Positions 33,249-42,271 are shown, counted from the stretch's first letter. The stretch: DNA of 64,000 nucleotides from a candidate division WOR-3 bacterium (GCA_029858255.1 JAOUFJ010000001.1:62001-126000), one strand, 5' to 3'. The notes: a model not told the origin generated them from the letters alone. Numbers and translations: made by a program.

Positions 33249-34190
33249 GTGAAATTGGCCGACATCGGAGGTATTATTCATGGGAGGGTCTATGGCAACA
33301 GTGAACTCATCGTGCAGAATGTATTACCGCCTGAGGATGCTTTACAGTCCGATTTGACCTTTCTTTTCGATGCTTCCGTCAAGACCGGTGCCGGGGTAGT
33401 TGTGAGTCAGGAAGAGATCATGGGCAAAAGCGGCATCGTTGTTAAAGACATAAAGGAAGCGATGTTCCTCCTGTTAAACGTCCTGGCTAAGGCGGAAAAA
33501 GCTTTGGGCGTATCGGCACATTCGGTAGTCGATGCGGGTGCCGCAATATCAGAATCCTGTACGATTGAACCTTTTGCGGTTATCCGGAATAGAGCACGTA
33601 TCGGTGCCAGAACCTATATCGGAGCACAATGCTTTATCGATGAAGGCGTTGTGGTCGGTGATAACTGTAAGATATATCCGAATACTTGTATTTACAGGCA
33701 CACCCAGATTGGTGATTTTGTCATTATAGAATCCAACACGGTGATTGGCAAGGAGGGTTTTGGTTATATCAAGAGAGAACGGTATGAAAGGATCAGGCAC
33801 ATCGGTGGTGTTATTATTGGTAATTATGTGGAGATCGGAAGCGGTGTAACCGTGGATCGGGGAACGATTGGCAATACGGTGATCGGGGAAGGTACGAAGA
33901 TAGACAGTCAGGTCCATGTCGCGCATAATGTCCGAATCGGTAGGAATTGCATAATCATGGGGCAATCTGGTATTGCTGGGTCTTCAAGGATCGGCAACAA
34001 TGTCATTATTTGCGGACAGGTAGGGATCAGCGATCACCTGGAGATCGCCGATGATGTCATTGTCTACGCAAAGAGCGGTGTTTTCAAGCCGCTCAAGAAA
34101 GGTATGAAATACTCGGGCATACCGGCACGCGAACACAACGCAGTGCTGAGAGCGATCGCGCGTTTGTACAGCGAAACAAAGAATGGCTAA
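33249..34190 (+). CDS. lpxD: UDP-3-O-acylglucosamine N-acyltransferase LpxD
   Basis: 313 residues. Adds the N-linked acyl chain in lipid A synthesis. The N-terminal uridine-binding domain (LADIGGIIHGRVYGNSELIV...EDALQSDLTFLF) leads into about ten hexapeptide (left-handed beta-helix) turns, such as IGARTYIGAQCFID and IGNTVIGEGTKID. The catalytic His lies in QVHVAHNVRIGRNC. GTG start set by family N-terminus and leaderless promoter. It overlaps lpxC by 8 bp. The lengths and order show an intact lipid A locus segment. Confidence 0.95.
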   Translation: MKLADIGGIIHGRVYGNSELIVQNVLPPEDALQSDLTFLFDASVKTGAGVVVSQEEIMGKSGIVVKDIKEAMFLLLNVLAKAEKALGVSAHSVVDAGAAISESCTIEPFAVIRNRARIGARTYIGAQCFIDEGVVVGDNCKIYPNTCIYRHTQIGDFVIIESNTVIGKEGFGYIKRERYERIRHIGGVIIGNYVEIGSGVTVDRGTIGNTVIGEGTKIDSQVHVAHNVRIGRNCIIMGQSGIAGSSRIGNNVIICGQVGISDHLEIADDVIVYAKSGVFKPLKKGMKYSGIPAREHNAVLRAIARLYSETKNG

Positions 34191-34971
34191 GGTCAGATTT
34201 ACAGGGTCCTGTTTGAGCGGTGGTAATAGTGTTGTTGAGATCGAAGATGGAGAAGGATTCGGTCTGTACATGCACCAGGACTCCACCACGCCAGTGAACA
34301 TACCGTATGATATTGGCAGTATCCGCGTTAGTAACCACTCGGTGACGATCGGTGAGCGAAACCAGCTTCATGTTGTCGAGCATCTTTTCTCAGCACTTTT
34401 CGGTTTGAGCATTTATGGCGTCCGGATTGATGTACACGGTAATGAAATACCTTTTTTCGACGGCTCGAGCCAGGATTTTGTGCGCTCCCTGGTAGATCTG
34501 GACTACGACCGCGGGCTAGGCGTTCGACCTCCAAATCGCGTTGAAGTCGCGGCAGGGAATGGCAGTATTTCATATGTTCCGCTGGAAACGGACGATCTGA
34601 TAATCGAGATGTCGTTGACCCATCCTCATATCGGTACGCAGAAGATCGTGCTCAATATCGACCGGGATACGTACTGTAAAGAGGTCGCTCCGGCACGGAC
34701 CTTTGTCTTCACTGATGACGACGACCAGCGCCTCCGGAAATTGCCGCCTTACGGCATGGGCATCACCGGTAACAGGGTATATTCAACATCGCCGCCGCGT
34801 TTTCCCGACGAGCCGGTGAGACACAAGCTATTAGACTTGCTTGGTGACCTTTATGTGCTCAGGAAACGGCTCAGCGGAAGAATAACTGCTGTGAACACAT
34901 CGCATCAATTGAACGTTAAGTTCGCCAGTGAACTATTACGCTCCCTGGAGGGTGTACATGAGAAAAAATAA
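34183..34971 (+). CDS. lpxC: UDP-3-O-acyl-N-acetylglucosamine deacetylase LpxC
   Basis: 262 residues, somewhat shorter than the usual ~300. Zn-dependent deacetylation, the committed step of lipid A synthesis. The first domain has HVVEHLFSALFGL, with the zinc-binding His. The second domain has FVFTDDDDQRLRK and VRHKLLDLLGDLYVL, whose His and Asp complete the zinc site. The shortening is mainly at the N-terminus (FTGSCLSGGNSVVEIE instead of a longer opening). It overlaps lpxD upstream and the oligopeptidase gene downstream. Confidence 0.92.
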   Translation: MAKVRFTGSCLSGGNSVVEIEDGEGFGLYMHQDSTTPVNIPYDIGSIRVSNHSVTIGERNQLHVVEHLFSALFGLSIYGVRIDVHGNEIPFFDGSSQDFVRSLVDLDYDRGLGVRPPNRVEVAAGNGSISYVPLETDDLIIEMSLTHPHIGTQKIVLNIDRDTYCKEVAPARTFVFTDDDDQRLRKLPPYGMGITGNRVYSTSPPRFPDEPVRHKLLDLLGDLYVLRKRLSGRITAVNTSHQLNVKFASELLRSLEGVHEKK

Positions 34972-37081
34972 TCTGGTTTTTCTATTCTTATTCTCCTTGA
35001 GCATATTTCGATATGGCGTTGAGGCAGCGGATATTCATATTCCAGATACCCCTGTGGCAAGCATAAAACCGCATATAGACACGGTGCACGGGGATATTAG
35101 AGTTGACAATTATTACTGGCTCAGACAAAAGGACGACCCCGCGGTGATCGATTATCTTCGTGCAGAGAACGAATACACTTCGGCGATGATGAAAGACACC
35201 GAATCGTTGCAGGATAGTCTGTACCGGGAAATGCTTTCGCGTATCAGAGAAACCGATCTTTCTGTTCCTGTGAGATTGGATGATTACTACTACTATTCGC
35301 GAACCGAAGAAGGTATGGAATATCCAGTCTACTGCCGGAAAAAAGTGAGCCTCGATAGCACTGAACAGATCTTACTCGATATGAATGAGCTGGCAGAAGC
35401 GTACGCATATCTGGAACTGGGTGTATATGAGATCAGCCCCAGCCACAGATATCTTGCTTACTCAATAGACACGAGCGGAGCCGAACTGTACACCCTGCAC
35501 ATTAAGGATCTGGATAAGAATACTCTGTTGGGTGAGACGGTCGACAACGTGGGTTATCAGGCGGCGTGGGCAAACGATGACCAGACCATCTACTACACCG
35601 TCCTTGATGAGGCGAAACGATCCTACGAGTTATGCAGACACACGCTGGGCACGGAATCAAGCCTGGACAGCGTAATATACCATGAGGAAGACGAGGCGTT
35701 CTGGGTGGATGTAAGAAAAACAAAGAGCGAGCAGTATGTGCTAATGAATACGAGCAGTCATACGACGACCGAATTCTATTATCTTGATGCAGATGCACCG
35801 CAGCTTGGCTTTACCATATTCAGACCACGCGAGCCGGGGGTCGAATACTACATAGATCACCGCGATGAAAAGTTCTATATCATGACGAACGATAGTGCAT
35901 TGAATTTCAAGTTGATGGAAACCTCTGTTGGGGAACCCTCAATGATAAATTGGCGGGAAGTCATTCCCCCTCGAGATTCGGTGATGATTACCGATTTTGA
36001 CGTTTTTGAAAAATATCTTGTAGTATATGAGAGGAAAGATGGTTTGGAGAGGATTAGAGTATTGGATGTAGCCGGAAATGTTGATTACTACATTGAGTTC
36101 TCTGAGCCTGTTTATACTTTGTGGACTGTCAGGAACCCTGAGTACAGGACCGATTTGCTGCGTTTCGAGTACACGTCGTTGATAACACCGAGAACGGTGT
36201 TCGATTACAATATAACGACTCGCTCTCGAGAGATGAAAAAGCAATACGAGGTCCTGGGTGGATACGATTCGGGAAAGTACATTAGTGAAAGGATTTTTGC
36301 ACGGGCCGGAGATGGAACGATGATCCCGATATCGATGGTATATCGAAATGGGATAGAGAGAACCGGTGACAACCCGTTTTTGTTGACCGCATATGGCGCG
36401 TATGGTTATAGTTCTGAAGCGTATTTTTCGTCTAATCGCCTCAGCCTGTTGGACCGAGGGATAATTTATGCGATCGCCCATGTACGGGGCGGTGGTGAGA
36501 TGGGCAAGTCGTGGCATAGACAAGGACAGTTTCTTAACAAAATAAATACCTTCACTGATTTCATTTCCTGCGCCCGGCACTTGATTGAAAAAAGGTATAC
36601 TTCAAACAACCGTCTTGTAATATCGGGCGGAAGTGCGGGCGGCTTGCTGATGGGTGCGGTCGTCAATATGCATCCGGAACTGTTCAAGGCCGTTGTTGCT
36701 GATGTACCGTTCGTTGATGTCATCAACACGTTGTTGGATTCTACGATCCCTCTGACCGTCGTTGAATATACGGAGTTGGGGAGTCCCTTTGAAAAGGAAT
36801 TCTATGAGTACATGAAATCCTACTCGCCGTACGACAATGTTGCGGCCATGGATTACCCGGATATGTTGATCGTTGCCGGTTTCAATGACCCGCGGGTTCA
36901 ATACTGGGAACCGGCAAAGTGGGTGGCAAAATTGCGTGCTCTAAAAACAGACGATAATCTCTTGCTGCTGAAGATCAATATGGATGCCGGGCACATTGGT
37001 GCATCAGGCAGATACGGCTATTTGAGGTATGTGGCGTTCGAGTTCGCGTTTGTAATGAAGGTACTCGGGATCAACGAATAG
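34958..37081 (+). CDS. Exported oligopeptidase B-like S9 serine peptidase
   Basis: About 707 residues. GGAGG before the ATG at 34958 fixes the start and gives a signal peptide (KNNLVFLFLFSLSIFRYGVEAA). The N-terminal beta-propeller of prolyl oligopeptidases follows (DNYYWLRQKDDPAVIDYLRAEN). The C-terminal alpha/beta hydrolase has GGSAGG (S559), GFNDPRV (D644) and MDAGHIGASGR (H679). Oligopeptidase B cleaves after basic residues and is usually cytosolic; this copy appears periplasmic. It overlaps lpxC by 14 bp, so it is expressed with lipid A genes. Confidence 0.92.
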   Translation: MRKNNLVFLFLFSLSIFRYGVEAADIHIPDTPVASIKPHIDTVHGDIRVDNYYWLRQKDDPAVIDYLRAENEYTSAMMKDTESLQDSLYREMLSRIRETDLSVPVRLDDYYYYSRTEEGMEYPVYCRKKVSLDSTEQILLDMNELAEAYAYLELGVYEISPSHRYLAYSIDTSGAELYTLHIKDLDKNTLLGETVDNVGYQAAWANDDQTIYYTVLDEAKRSYELCRHTLGTESSLDSVIYHEEDEAFWVDVRKTKSEQYVLMNTSSHTTTEFYYLDADAPQLGFTIFRPREPGVEYYIDHRDEKFYIMTNDSALNFKLMETSVGEPSMINWREVIPPRDSVMITDFDVFEKYLVVYERKDGLERIRVLDVAGNVDYYIEFSEPVYTLWTVRNPEYRTDLLRFEYTSLITPRTVFDYNITTRSREMKKQYEVLGGYDSGKYISERIFARAGDGTMIPISMVYRNGIERTGDNPFLLTAYGAYGYSSEAYFSSNRLSLLDRGIIYAIAHVRGGGEMGKSWHRQGQFLNKINTFTDFISCARHLIEKRYTSNNRLVISGGSAGGLLMGAVVNMHPELFKAVVADVPFVDVINTLLDSTIPLTVVEYTELGSPFEKEFYEYMKSYSPYDNVAAMDYPDMLIVAGFNDPRVQYWEPAKWVAKLRALKTDDNLLLLKINMDAGHIGASGRYGYLRYVAFEFAFVMKVLGINE

Positions 37082-37362
37082 ATTAAACCCCCTTTTCGTA
37101 CTATCCTGAAGACACATCCGCTGTGCGGATTGAAGACATGCTTACGCTGCAGTCATCTCGCTTCGCTCCTGAAGACACGCTGCGCTGAAGAAACGAACGA
37201 ACAGATAGGTTACGTTCGACGGTAACGAAACCCGATCATAAGAACGCAAACACGAAATCCGAAACCCTAAATTCGAATACCAAAATACAAATGACCAAAA
37301 CAGCCATATTTCACTCCAACGTCCTTTTTGTCAAATTCGCAATACGCAATTCGAAATGTTTT
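37082..37362. repeat. Gap with dispersed palindromic and AT-rich repeats
   Basis: No gene is visible. 37106-37150 (CTGAAGACACATCCGC ... GGATTGAAGACA ... ACGCTG) matches 46047-46092 in inverted orientation. About 37170-37192 repeats CTGAAGACACGCTGCGCTGAAG. From 37220 the text becomes AT-rich degenerate repeat (AAATCCGAAACCCTAAATTC). Confidence 0.65.
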
Positions 37363-37401
37363 TAGCGGTATTAACGAACCAAACGAATTACGATAATAAC
37401 G
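37363..37401 (+). repeat. 9-bp array, 5 units with a 2-bp slip (left arm)
   Basis: Pentamers at 37363, 37372, 37381, 37388 and 37397. One step is 7 bp, the others 9. Confidence 0.8.
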
Positions 37402-37435
37402 TCTTGTAGTAATTTCGCAATACGCAATTTCTTTT
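37402..37435 (+). repeat. Shortened core of composite element, copy 2 (34 bp)
   Basis: Same start (TCTTGTAGTAATTTCGCA) and end (AATTTCTTTT) as the 48-bp core, with an internal 14-bp loss that removes the palindrome. Confidence 0.8.
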
Positions 37436-37485
37436 CAGCGATATTAACGAGATTAACGAAAGTAACGAACCTAACGACAGTGGCT
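37436..37485 (+). repeat. 9-bp array, 6 units (right arm)
   Basis: Pentamers at 37436, 37445, 37454, 37463, 37472 and 37481, each 9 bp apart. It ends 32 bp from the stop of the convergent minus-strand gene. Confidence 0.85.
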
Positions 37486-37517
37486 AACCAGTCAGTGGCG
37501 TCTCGAAGTAGATCGAG

Positions 37518-38309
37518 TTAGAACAATTTCAGAACATAGGACAAAGTTATGAATAGGTATTGGTTGACATCCGTCACGGCACCTTCATCATGTGCCGTTT
37601 CGAACACGTATTGAGCAGATATTATGATGGTGGGCGTTATTCTGTATTGAAGACCAGCATATACCCTGTTCAACCTGAAGCCGCTGGGCCAAAAACCAAT
37701 CGGGTTTGGCGGTGCCTGTCCGTCTTCGATCGTTCCAAAAAAGGGTTCGTCCGCGAGGATCACAGTTGTCCGTTCGTCTATTTCATGGGCGATCTGGAGT
37801 AGCTGTCGGATGACGAGCGAATATCCACTGCGCATTTCCGGTGTTTGGTAAACACTGGCGTAGACTGTGTTATGGAATATTGTTCGGCTCGTGAGTGTCG
37901 TTCTGCCAAGCCGATAACTCAGGATCGGGAGGATTTCGATATTATGGGAATAGAAATATGTGCCTTCAGAAGGAAATCCCATGTAGTAGTACCAGACGGG
38001 TAACTTGAAAGTGAATGCGCCGGATGTCTTTGTGAAGACAGGACCGATGAAAAATTCATAGAAGTACACACCTTTGGCCGGCAGCATGTTCGGGTCGTCG
38101 CTTCGGGCAAATTCGTAGCGAAAGCCCGGCATTGTGACAATTGCCCATTTCGGGCTGATCAATGATGTTACGTTGAAATACGACCAGAACCTGCCGGTCG
38201 CTGATGCGCTGCCTAAATTGGGTAGAAGCAGCAATATCACGCACAGAATCAGGGCAGCACATGCAAAATTGACCGGGTTTTCCCGTTTACCGGGTGGATA
38301 TCGTGGCAC
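37518..38309 (-). CDS. Outer-membrane beta-barrel-like protein, DUF2490 type
   Basis: About 263 residues from a GTG at 38309; earlier in-frame ATGs (38351, 38381) would overlap the upstream kinase gene. The N-terminus is a signal-like segment (FACAALILCVILLLLPNLGSASA). The rest is amphipathic strands with aromatic girdles (FWSYFNVTSLISPKWAIVTMPGFRYEFARS ... VYAGLQYRITPTIIISAQYVFE), ending in ITLSYVLKLF with a C-terminal aromatic residue as in barrel proteins. It resembles the DUF2490 family. Function unknown; the start is uncertain. Confidence 0.65.
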   Translation of the reverse strand: MPRYPPGKRENPVNFACAALILCVILLLLPNLGSASATGRFWSYFNVTSLISPKWAIVTMPGFRYEFARSDDPNMLPAKGVYFYEFFIGPVFTKTSGAFTFKLPVWYYYMGFPSEGTYFYSHNIEILPILSYRLGRTTLTSRTIFHNTVYASVYQTPEMRSGYSLVIRQLLQIAHEIDERTTVILADEPFFGTIEDGQAPPNPIGFWPSGFRLNRVYAGLQYRITPTIIISAQYVFETAHDEGAVTDVNQYLFITLSYVLKLF

Positions 38310-38316
38310 GCGGGAC

Positions 38317-38799
38317 TTATAGCTTATAACCGATTTTTCTAAGGAAATCATAACGTTCCTTGCGTGCTTTTTCATCTTCAATGCCCTTTGGAGTGTAGCC
38401 GTCGATTACGCCGATGACACCTCTGCCTTGGTTACCCTCGACGATGATAATCTCGATCGGGTTTGCGGTTGCACAGAAGATATTGACCACCTCGGGGCAT
38501 GCTTTGATCGAGCCGAGGACATTGATGGGAAATGCGTTTTTTATGAATACGATGAAAAAATGACCTGCGCCCACCTCGAGGGCATACTTTTGTGCCATCT
38601 GGACGAGATCGGGATCATTGCCTTCAAAGCGCACAAGGCAAGCGCTCGAAGCTTCGCAGAATGCGATTCCGAACGCAATCTGTGCCGAAGAGTTGATCAG
38701 CGCTTCGTAGAGATCTTCGGCGGTCTTTATGAAATGTGCATGTCCGCAGATCAAATTAATGCCTTCGGGGATCTCAATCCCTATTTTTTTTATCTCCAT
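38317..38799 (-). CDS. Adenosine-specific kinase-like protein (COG1839)
   Basis: 160 residues, full length. Strong family marks are GHAHFIKTAEDLYEAL, FGIAFCEASSACLVRFEGND, the central GAGHFFIVFIKNAFPINVL and CATANPIEIIIVEGNQGRGVIGVIDG. The archaeal structure (PAE2307) bound adenosine, giving the family name, though the in vivo reaction is not firmly set. It lies 37 nt after era, with AAGGAGG before the ATG. Confidence 0.9.
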   Translation of the reverse strand: MEIKKIGIEIPEGINLICGHAHFIKTAEDLYEALINSSAQIAFGIAFCEASSACLVRFEGNDPDLVQMAQKYALEVGAGHFFIVFIKNAFPINVLGSIKACPEVVNIFCATANPIEIIIVEGNQGRGVIGVIDGYTPKGIEDEKARKERYDFLRKIGYKL

Positions 38800-38836
38800 A
38801 AAACCTCCTTGGATATGACTGACAGTCGGATCCAGG

Positions 38837-39703
38837 TCAGTAACCCAATTCTTTCAGGAATTTCTTGTTCTTCCTCCATTTCTCTTTGACTTTAACCCAC
38901 AGCTCGAGATATACGGTCCGCCCCAGGAAGCTTTCAATCTCACGCCGCGCTTTTTCTCCTACTTTCTTCAGAGCGTTACCTTTTTTGCCGATCAAAATCG
39001 CTTTCTGTGAGTTACGTTCAACGTAGATGACTGCCCGGATATAATCTTTACCTTTCTCGCGTTCCTTAAAATCATCGATGAGCACGCAACTCGCATACGG
39101 TATCTCTTTTTTGAAGGTCTCGAAGATCTTCTCACGGATGAGGTCGGCGACGAAGAATCGTTCCGGTGCGTCAGAAATATCTTCTTCTGGGTAGAAAAAC
39201 TCGGCTTCCGGTAGGGCTGCAAATATTAATTCTTTCAGGTGTTCAATACCGTCGCCATTCAGTGCCGATACGGGTATTATGTCTTTGATCTTCCTTGATT
39301 TGAAGCTTTCTATTAGCGGCAACAACGTATTCTTTGATACAAGATCGATTTTGTTGATCGCAACGATCAACGGGATATTTTCAGCGAGACCGGTGAATTG
39401 CCAGTATGAGCGTTCATTCTTGAACCATGGGTCGATCATCAATATCAAAACATCGGCGTCGGCTATCGCACTCTTTATCTGTCCGACCATATTTTGCTGC
39501 AATTCATATTCGGGTTTTATTATGCCGGGCGTGTCAATAAAACATGCCTGGTTTTCGTTCTCGGTTAGGATTCCAAGGATACGGTTTCTGGTCGTCTGCG
39601 GCTTGGATGTTACGGCCGAGATCTTTGTCCCTAACAATCGGTTGAGCAATGTTGACTTGCCTACATTAGGTTTGCCTATTATGGTTACATAGCCGGCTTT
39701 CAT
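38837..39703 (-). CDS. era: GTPase Era
   Basis: 288 residues. An essential GTPase for 16S rRNA 3'-end maturation and 30S assembly. G1 GKPNVGKSTLL, switch TTRNRILG, G3 DTPGI, G4 NKID and G5 VSALNGDGI are all present. The C-terminal KH domain has REKIFETFKKEIPYASCV and KKVGEKARREIESFLGRTVYLELWVKVKEKWR. An intrinsic terminator separates it from the upstream membrane protein gene, so its promoter must lie in the short gap. Confidence 0.95.
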   Translation of the reverse strand: MKAGYVTIIGKPNVGKSTLLNRLLGTKISAVTSKPQTTRNRILGILTENENQACFIDTPGIIKPEYELQQNMVGQIKSAIADADVLILMIDPWFKNERSYWQFTGLAENIPLIVAINKIDLVSKNTLLPLIESFKSRKIKDIIPVSALNGDGIEHLKELIFAALPEAEFFYPEEDISDAPERFFVADLIREKIFETFKKEIPYASCVLIDDFKEREKGKDYIRAVIYVERNSQKAILIGKKGNALKKVGEKARREIESFLGRTVYLELWVKVKEKWRKNKKFLKELGY

Positions 39704-39731
39704 CGATTTCCCTGTTGGAATGTTTCATAAT

Positions 39732-39772
39732 AAAAATACGCCAGGAGGGTTAGATTGGCCCATCCTGGCGTA
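39732..39772 (-). terminator. Rho-independent terminator before era
   Basis: A 10-bp stem (TACGCCAGGA/TCCTGGCGTA) with a 16-nt loop. On the minus strand it is followed by TTTTT. It ends the upstream membrane protein transcript. Confidence 0.8.
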
Positions 39773-39793
39773 GGACTAAATATTCCCAGTATG

Positions 39794-40996
39794 CTACCTG
39801 GTTCTCTTGGTTTTCTTTCTCGTCCGTCTCGGCTTCTTTGCAGCCGGTTTCTTCGGTTCTTCTTTCTTTTCCTCTGGTTTCTTCTCTTCTTCGAATGGTT
39901 CTTCTTTGATTTCAAGAAGATTCTTGTCATCCTTCTTCTTGACGAGCACTGTGAATATCACCGTGTTGCCCGCCCAGAAGATAGCCATGGCGAGAGATTT
40001 AACAAAGAGAACAATGAAGTAATAGACTACGCCAAGTATAAAAGAGGTGATGGCTCCAGCCCAACTCTCGTATGCTGGTAAATATTCGGGTGGGTATAAG
40101 AGATTCGTCATACCGATGGATTCAAGGTAACCGGCGAAGAAACTATGCCACGACTCTGGTAGTACTGGAGGAATAGTGATTTTGACGTAGTGGGCGGCAT
40201 TGGTCAGCAAGTTGTCAAGTTTATCGGCAGGCACGATTAAACCAATGACATCCTGGCCGAGGAAGATCGCCTTGGCCGAGAACAATCCGAGTAATCCTAC
40301 GCCGATCATTACCACGAGTATTAGTAGAAATTCGTAGACAACGAATCTCCATGGCTGGTCGTTGACAACTGAGAAAGATTCGAAAAGCGTGTCGAAAGTG
40401 TCGTTTCCTGTTTCGCCGACTATAGACGGTCCTATTATCAGAGATACGACTGTCACGATCATCAAATAGATGATGAAAAGACAGACTGCGAATGCGAGTA
40501 TTGACATGACAGCGAAGAACAACTGTCCGAAGTATGGAACCCAAGTTATGAGGGCGAGGATGATACCCATGAGGATCAGGGCAACCATGAATAGCACTAA
40601 AACTATTGGTGCAAGAATTGCAGACTTGCCGCTCTTCAAAGCGAATTTGATCGCTTCTTTTATTTCGAAGAACTCGTCGCCCTTGAGTTGTTCATAGGTG
40701 ACTTTCGATATTGCGACACCGGCCAGCAGAGCAATGATGAGATACCAGAGAAATGCGATTATCCAGAAGACCCATGAAAACCATGGGAGCCCGGTTGGAT
40801 ACATGGGCATGAGTCGGTACACTTCCCATATTTCACCGATTTCAATACCGCCGACAACAAAGGCGAGATAGGAGAATATGCCATATCCGACATGAGCAAT
40901 CAGAAGACCCAAGAAAGCGATCCATATCTTCTTCGCACTGAAACCAAGTCTCCCGGCTCTGAAAACATCTTTGTAATTAAAATGTAAATTAGTCAC
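39794..40996 (-). CDS. Polytopic membrane protein with acidic-basic C-terminal tail
   Basis: 400 residues; family not recognised. About six to eight hydrophobic helices (for example IWIAFLGLLIAHVGYGIF, ILAPIVLVLFMVALILMGIILALITWV, FVVYEFLLILVVMIGVGLLGLF) with amphipathic stretches between. The last ~60 residues are low-complexity: an E/K-rich acidic part, then a lysine/arginine-rich tail like KKPAAKKPRRTRKKTKRTR, similar in composition to histone H1 tails and probably cytoplasmic. GTG start with AAGGAGG 4 nt upstream. It has its own promoter and terminator. Confidence 0.8.
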   Translation of the reverse strand: MTNLHFNYKDVFRAGRLGFSAKKIWIAFLGLLIAHVGYGIFSYLAFVVGGIEIGEIWEVYRLMPMYPTGLPWFSWVFWIIAFLWYLIIALLAGVAISKVTYEQLKGDEFFEIKEAIKFALKSGKSAILAPIVLVLFMVALILMGIILALITWVPYFGQLFFAVMSILAFAVCLFIIYLMIVTVVSLIIGPSIVGETGNDTFDTLFESFSVVNDQPWRFVVYEFLLILVVMIGVGLLGLFSAKAIFLGQDVIGLIVPADKLDNLLTNAAHYVKITIPPVLPESWHSFFAGYLESIGMTNLLYPPEYLPAYESWAGAITSFILGVVYYFIVLFVKSLAMAIFWAGNTVIFTVLVKKKDDKNLLEIKEEPFEEEKKPEEKKEEPKKPAAKKPRRTRKKTKRTR

Positions 40997-41018
40997 CTCA
41001 CCTCCTTGATTCGTTCGT

Positions 41019-41046
41019 ATTATAATCACCACTAAAACCTTGTCAA
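41019..41046 (-). promoter_or_regulatory. Promoter of the acidic-basic tail membrane protein gene
   Basis: Minus strand: TTGACA (41046-41041), 16 bp, TATAAT (41024-41019). A short leader carrying AAGGAGG. Confidence 0.88.
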
Positions 41047-41135
41047 TACCTTTGGCTTTGGACCGCGCTGGTGATTACTTTATTGTAAAACATGTAATTG
41101 CGCGGGACTCTGAGGAAGCAGGAATAATATTATGG

Positions 41136-41163
41136 TTGACATTTTTTGTGATTTTAGTATAAT
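41136..41163 (+). promoter_or_regulatory. Promoter of tatA
   Basis: TTGACA (41136-41141), 16 bp, TATAAT (41158-41163). A leader of about 10 nt with AGAGGT before the ATG at 41180. Confidence 0.88.
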
Positions 41164-41179
41164 TTCGAAAGAGGTAATT

Positions 41180-41371
41180 ATGAATATTGGTTGGCAGGAA
41201 ATTCTACTAATATTACTCATTGCCCTGTTGCTGTTCGGTGCGAAAAAAATCCCTGATCTCGCGCGTGGGTTGGGCAAGGGTATTAGAGAATTCAAAAAAG
41301 GCCTGAGCGAAATCGACAAACCATTAGAACCAGGAAAGGACGAGGAAACAAAAAGCGCGAAGGAGGATTAG
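41180..41371 (+). CDS. tatA: Sec-independent translocase subunit TatA
   Basis: 63 residues. The pore-forming subunit of twin-arginine export. N-terminal helix [23 protein letters not shown] with the conserved FG-K-P hinge, then the amphipathic helix [19 protein letters not shown] and a short acidic tail. The ATG at 41180 is right because an upstream extension to 41132 would run through the promoter. TatB and TatC are not nearby. TatA and TatB cannot always be told apart, but length and the FGAKK hinge favour TatA. Confidence 0.92.
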   Translation: MNIGWQEILLILLIALLLFGAKKIPDLARGLGKGIREFKKGLSEIDKPLEPGKDEETKSAKED

Positions 41372-41407
41372 TCTTCCTTCGGTGTTCCCCATAGATAAAG
41401 GCATGGT

Positions 41408-41496
41408 GGAGAGGTGTCCGAGCGGCCTAAGGAGCACGACTGGAAATCGTGTATCCGCCGAGAGGTGGATCGCGGGTTCAAATCCCGCCCTCTCCG
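41408..41496 (+). tRNA. tRNA-Ser (anticodon GGA)
   Basis: Acceptor GGAGAGG pairs with CCTCTCC at the 3' end. D arm GTGTCCGAGCGGCCTAAGGAGC, anticodon loop CTGGAAA with GGA at 41442-41444, the long class II variable arm and a T arm with GGGTTCAAATCCC are all present. The 3' CCA is not encoded (GGACT follows). Length 89 nt fits serine tRNA. Reads UCC and UCU. Confidence 0.97.
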
Positions 41497-41542
41497 GACT
41501 AAGATGGTAAGAAACAAGAACACAAAGTGAGAAAGGAGAAAC

Positions 41543-42271
41543 ATGTACTATAATGGCACGAGGATCTTTCTGGTTTCTTTCTTTGTTTCGCTACTCACTT
41601 CAGTTGTCGTCTGCGCAGTCTTCTTTTTTGTGCTTCCTTTTGCGGGAAGAGGTGCAGATAAGGTAGTCCCCGATGTGATTGGTTCAAATCAGGAACAAGC
41701 GCGGGTCATAGCGGAATCACGTGATTTGTTGCTTGTTGTCGGTGGACAAGAGGAAAACGAAGAAGTACCTCCTAATCTGATCTGCCGGCAGACACCACTG
41801 CCTGGGTCGGTAGTCAAAAACAGGTCGACCATTACCGTGTTTTTGTCGAAAGGATCGAGCCAAATAGTCCTACCGGACTTACGCGGTGAGGGTTTGAGCG
41901 AAGCTACGGTACGGCTGACAGAACTGGGATTGAATATCGGGGAAGTGAAGAGTGAGGAGAATGCTGAGATTCAGAAAGATAGAATAATCTCAACAATACC
42001 GGCTGCAGGTACTAAGGTCAGAAGAGGTGAAAAGATCGCCGTTATACTCAGTCGAGGTGTGCAGACCGCGGAAGTGCCGAGGTGTATTGGGAAATCCTTT
42101 TCGTCTGCCAAGAGAATAATCGAAAGCAGCGGTTTTGTAGTAGGTAATGTCAGATACGAGGTCAGTACAGAATTCAATGTGGGCATAGTGATGAGCCAGA
42201 ACCCGGCAGCGGGAAGGCAGGCAAGCAAGGGGTCGGCTGTCGACCTGGTTGTAGCTACGGTTCTCGAATGA
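41543..42271 (+). CDS. PASTA-domain membrane protein 1
   Basis: 242 residues. One N-terminal membrane helix (about 6-34), then three extracytoplasmic PASTA domains: KVVPDVIGSNQEQARVIAES, IVLPDLRGEGLSEATVRL and AEVPRCIGKSFSSAKRII, each ending in the QTPLPGS/TIPAAGT/QNPAAGR turn. PASTA domains bind muropeptides or beta-lactams. No kinase or transpeptidase domain is attached. AAAGGAG supports the ATG. It is coupled by ATGA to a paralogue and lies in an operon with rpe and ffh. Confidence 0.9.
   Translation: MYYNGTRIFLVSFFVSLLTSVVVCAVFFFVLPFAGRGADKVVPDVIGSNQEQARVIAESRDLLLVVGGQEENEEVPPNLICRQTPLPGSVVKNRSTITVFLSKGSSQIVLPDLRGEGLSEATVRLTELGLNIGEVKSEENAEIQKDRIISTIPAAGTKVRRGEKIAVILSRGVQTAEVPRCIGKSFSSAKRIIESSGFVVGNVRYEVSTEFNVGIVMSQNPAAGRQASKGSAVDLVVATVLE

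Noticed and set aside
33205-33303. 32-codon frame with GGAGG upstream beginning before lpxD
   Set aside because: It contains the lpxD -35 and -10 boxes and overlaps the conserved lpxD N-terminus out of frame. It is probably chance.
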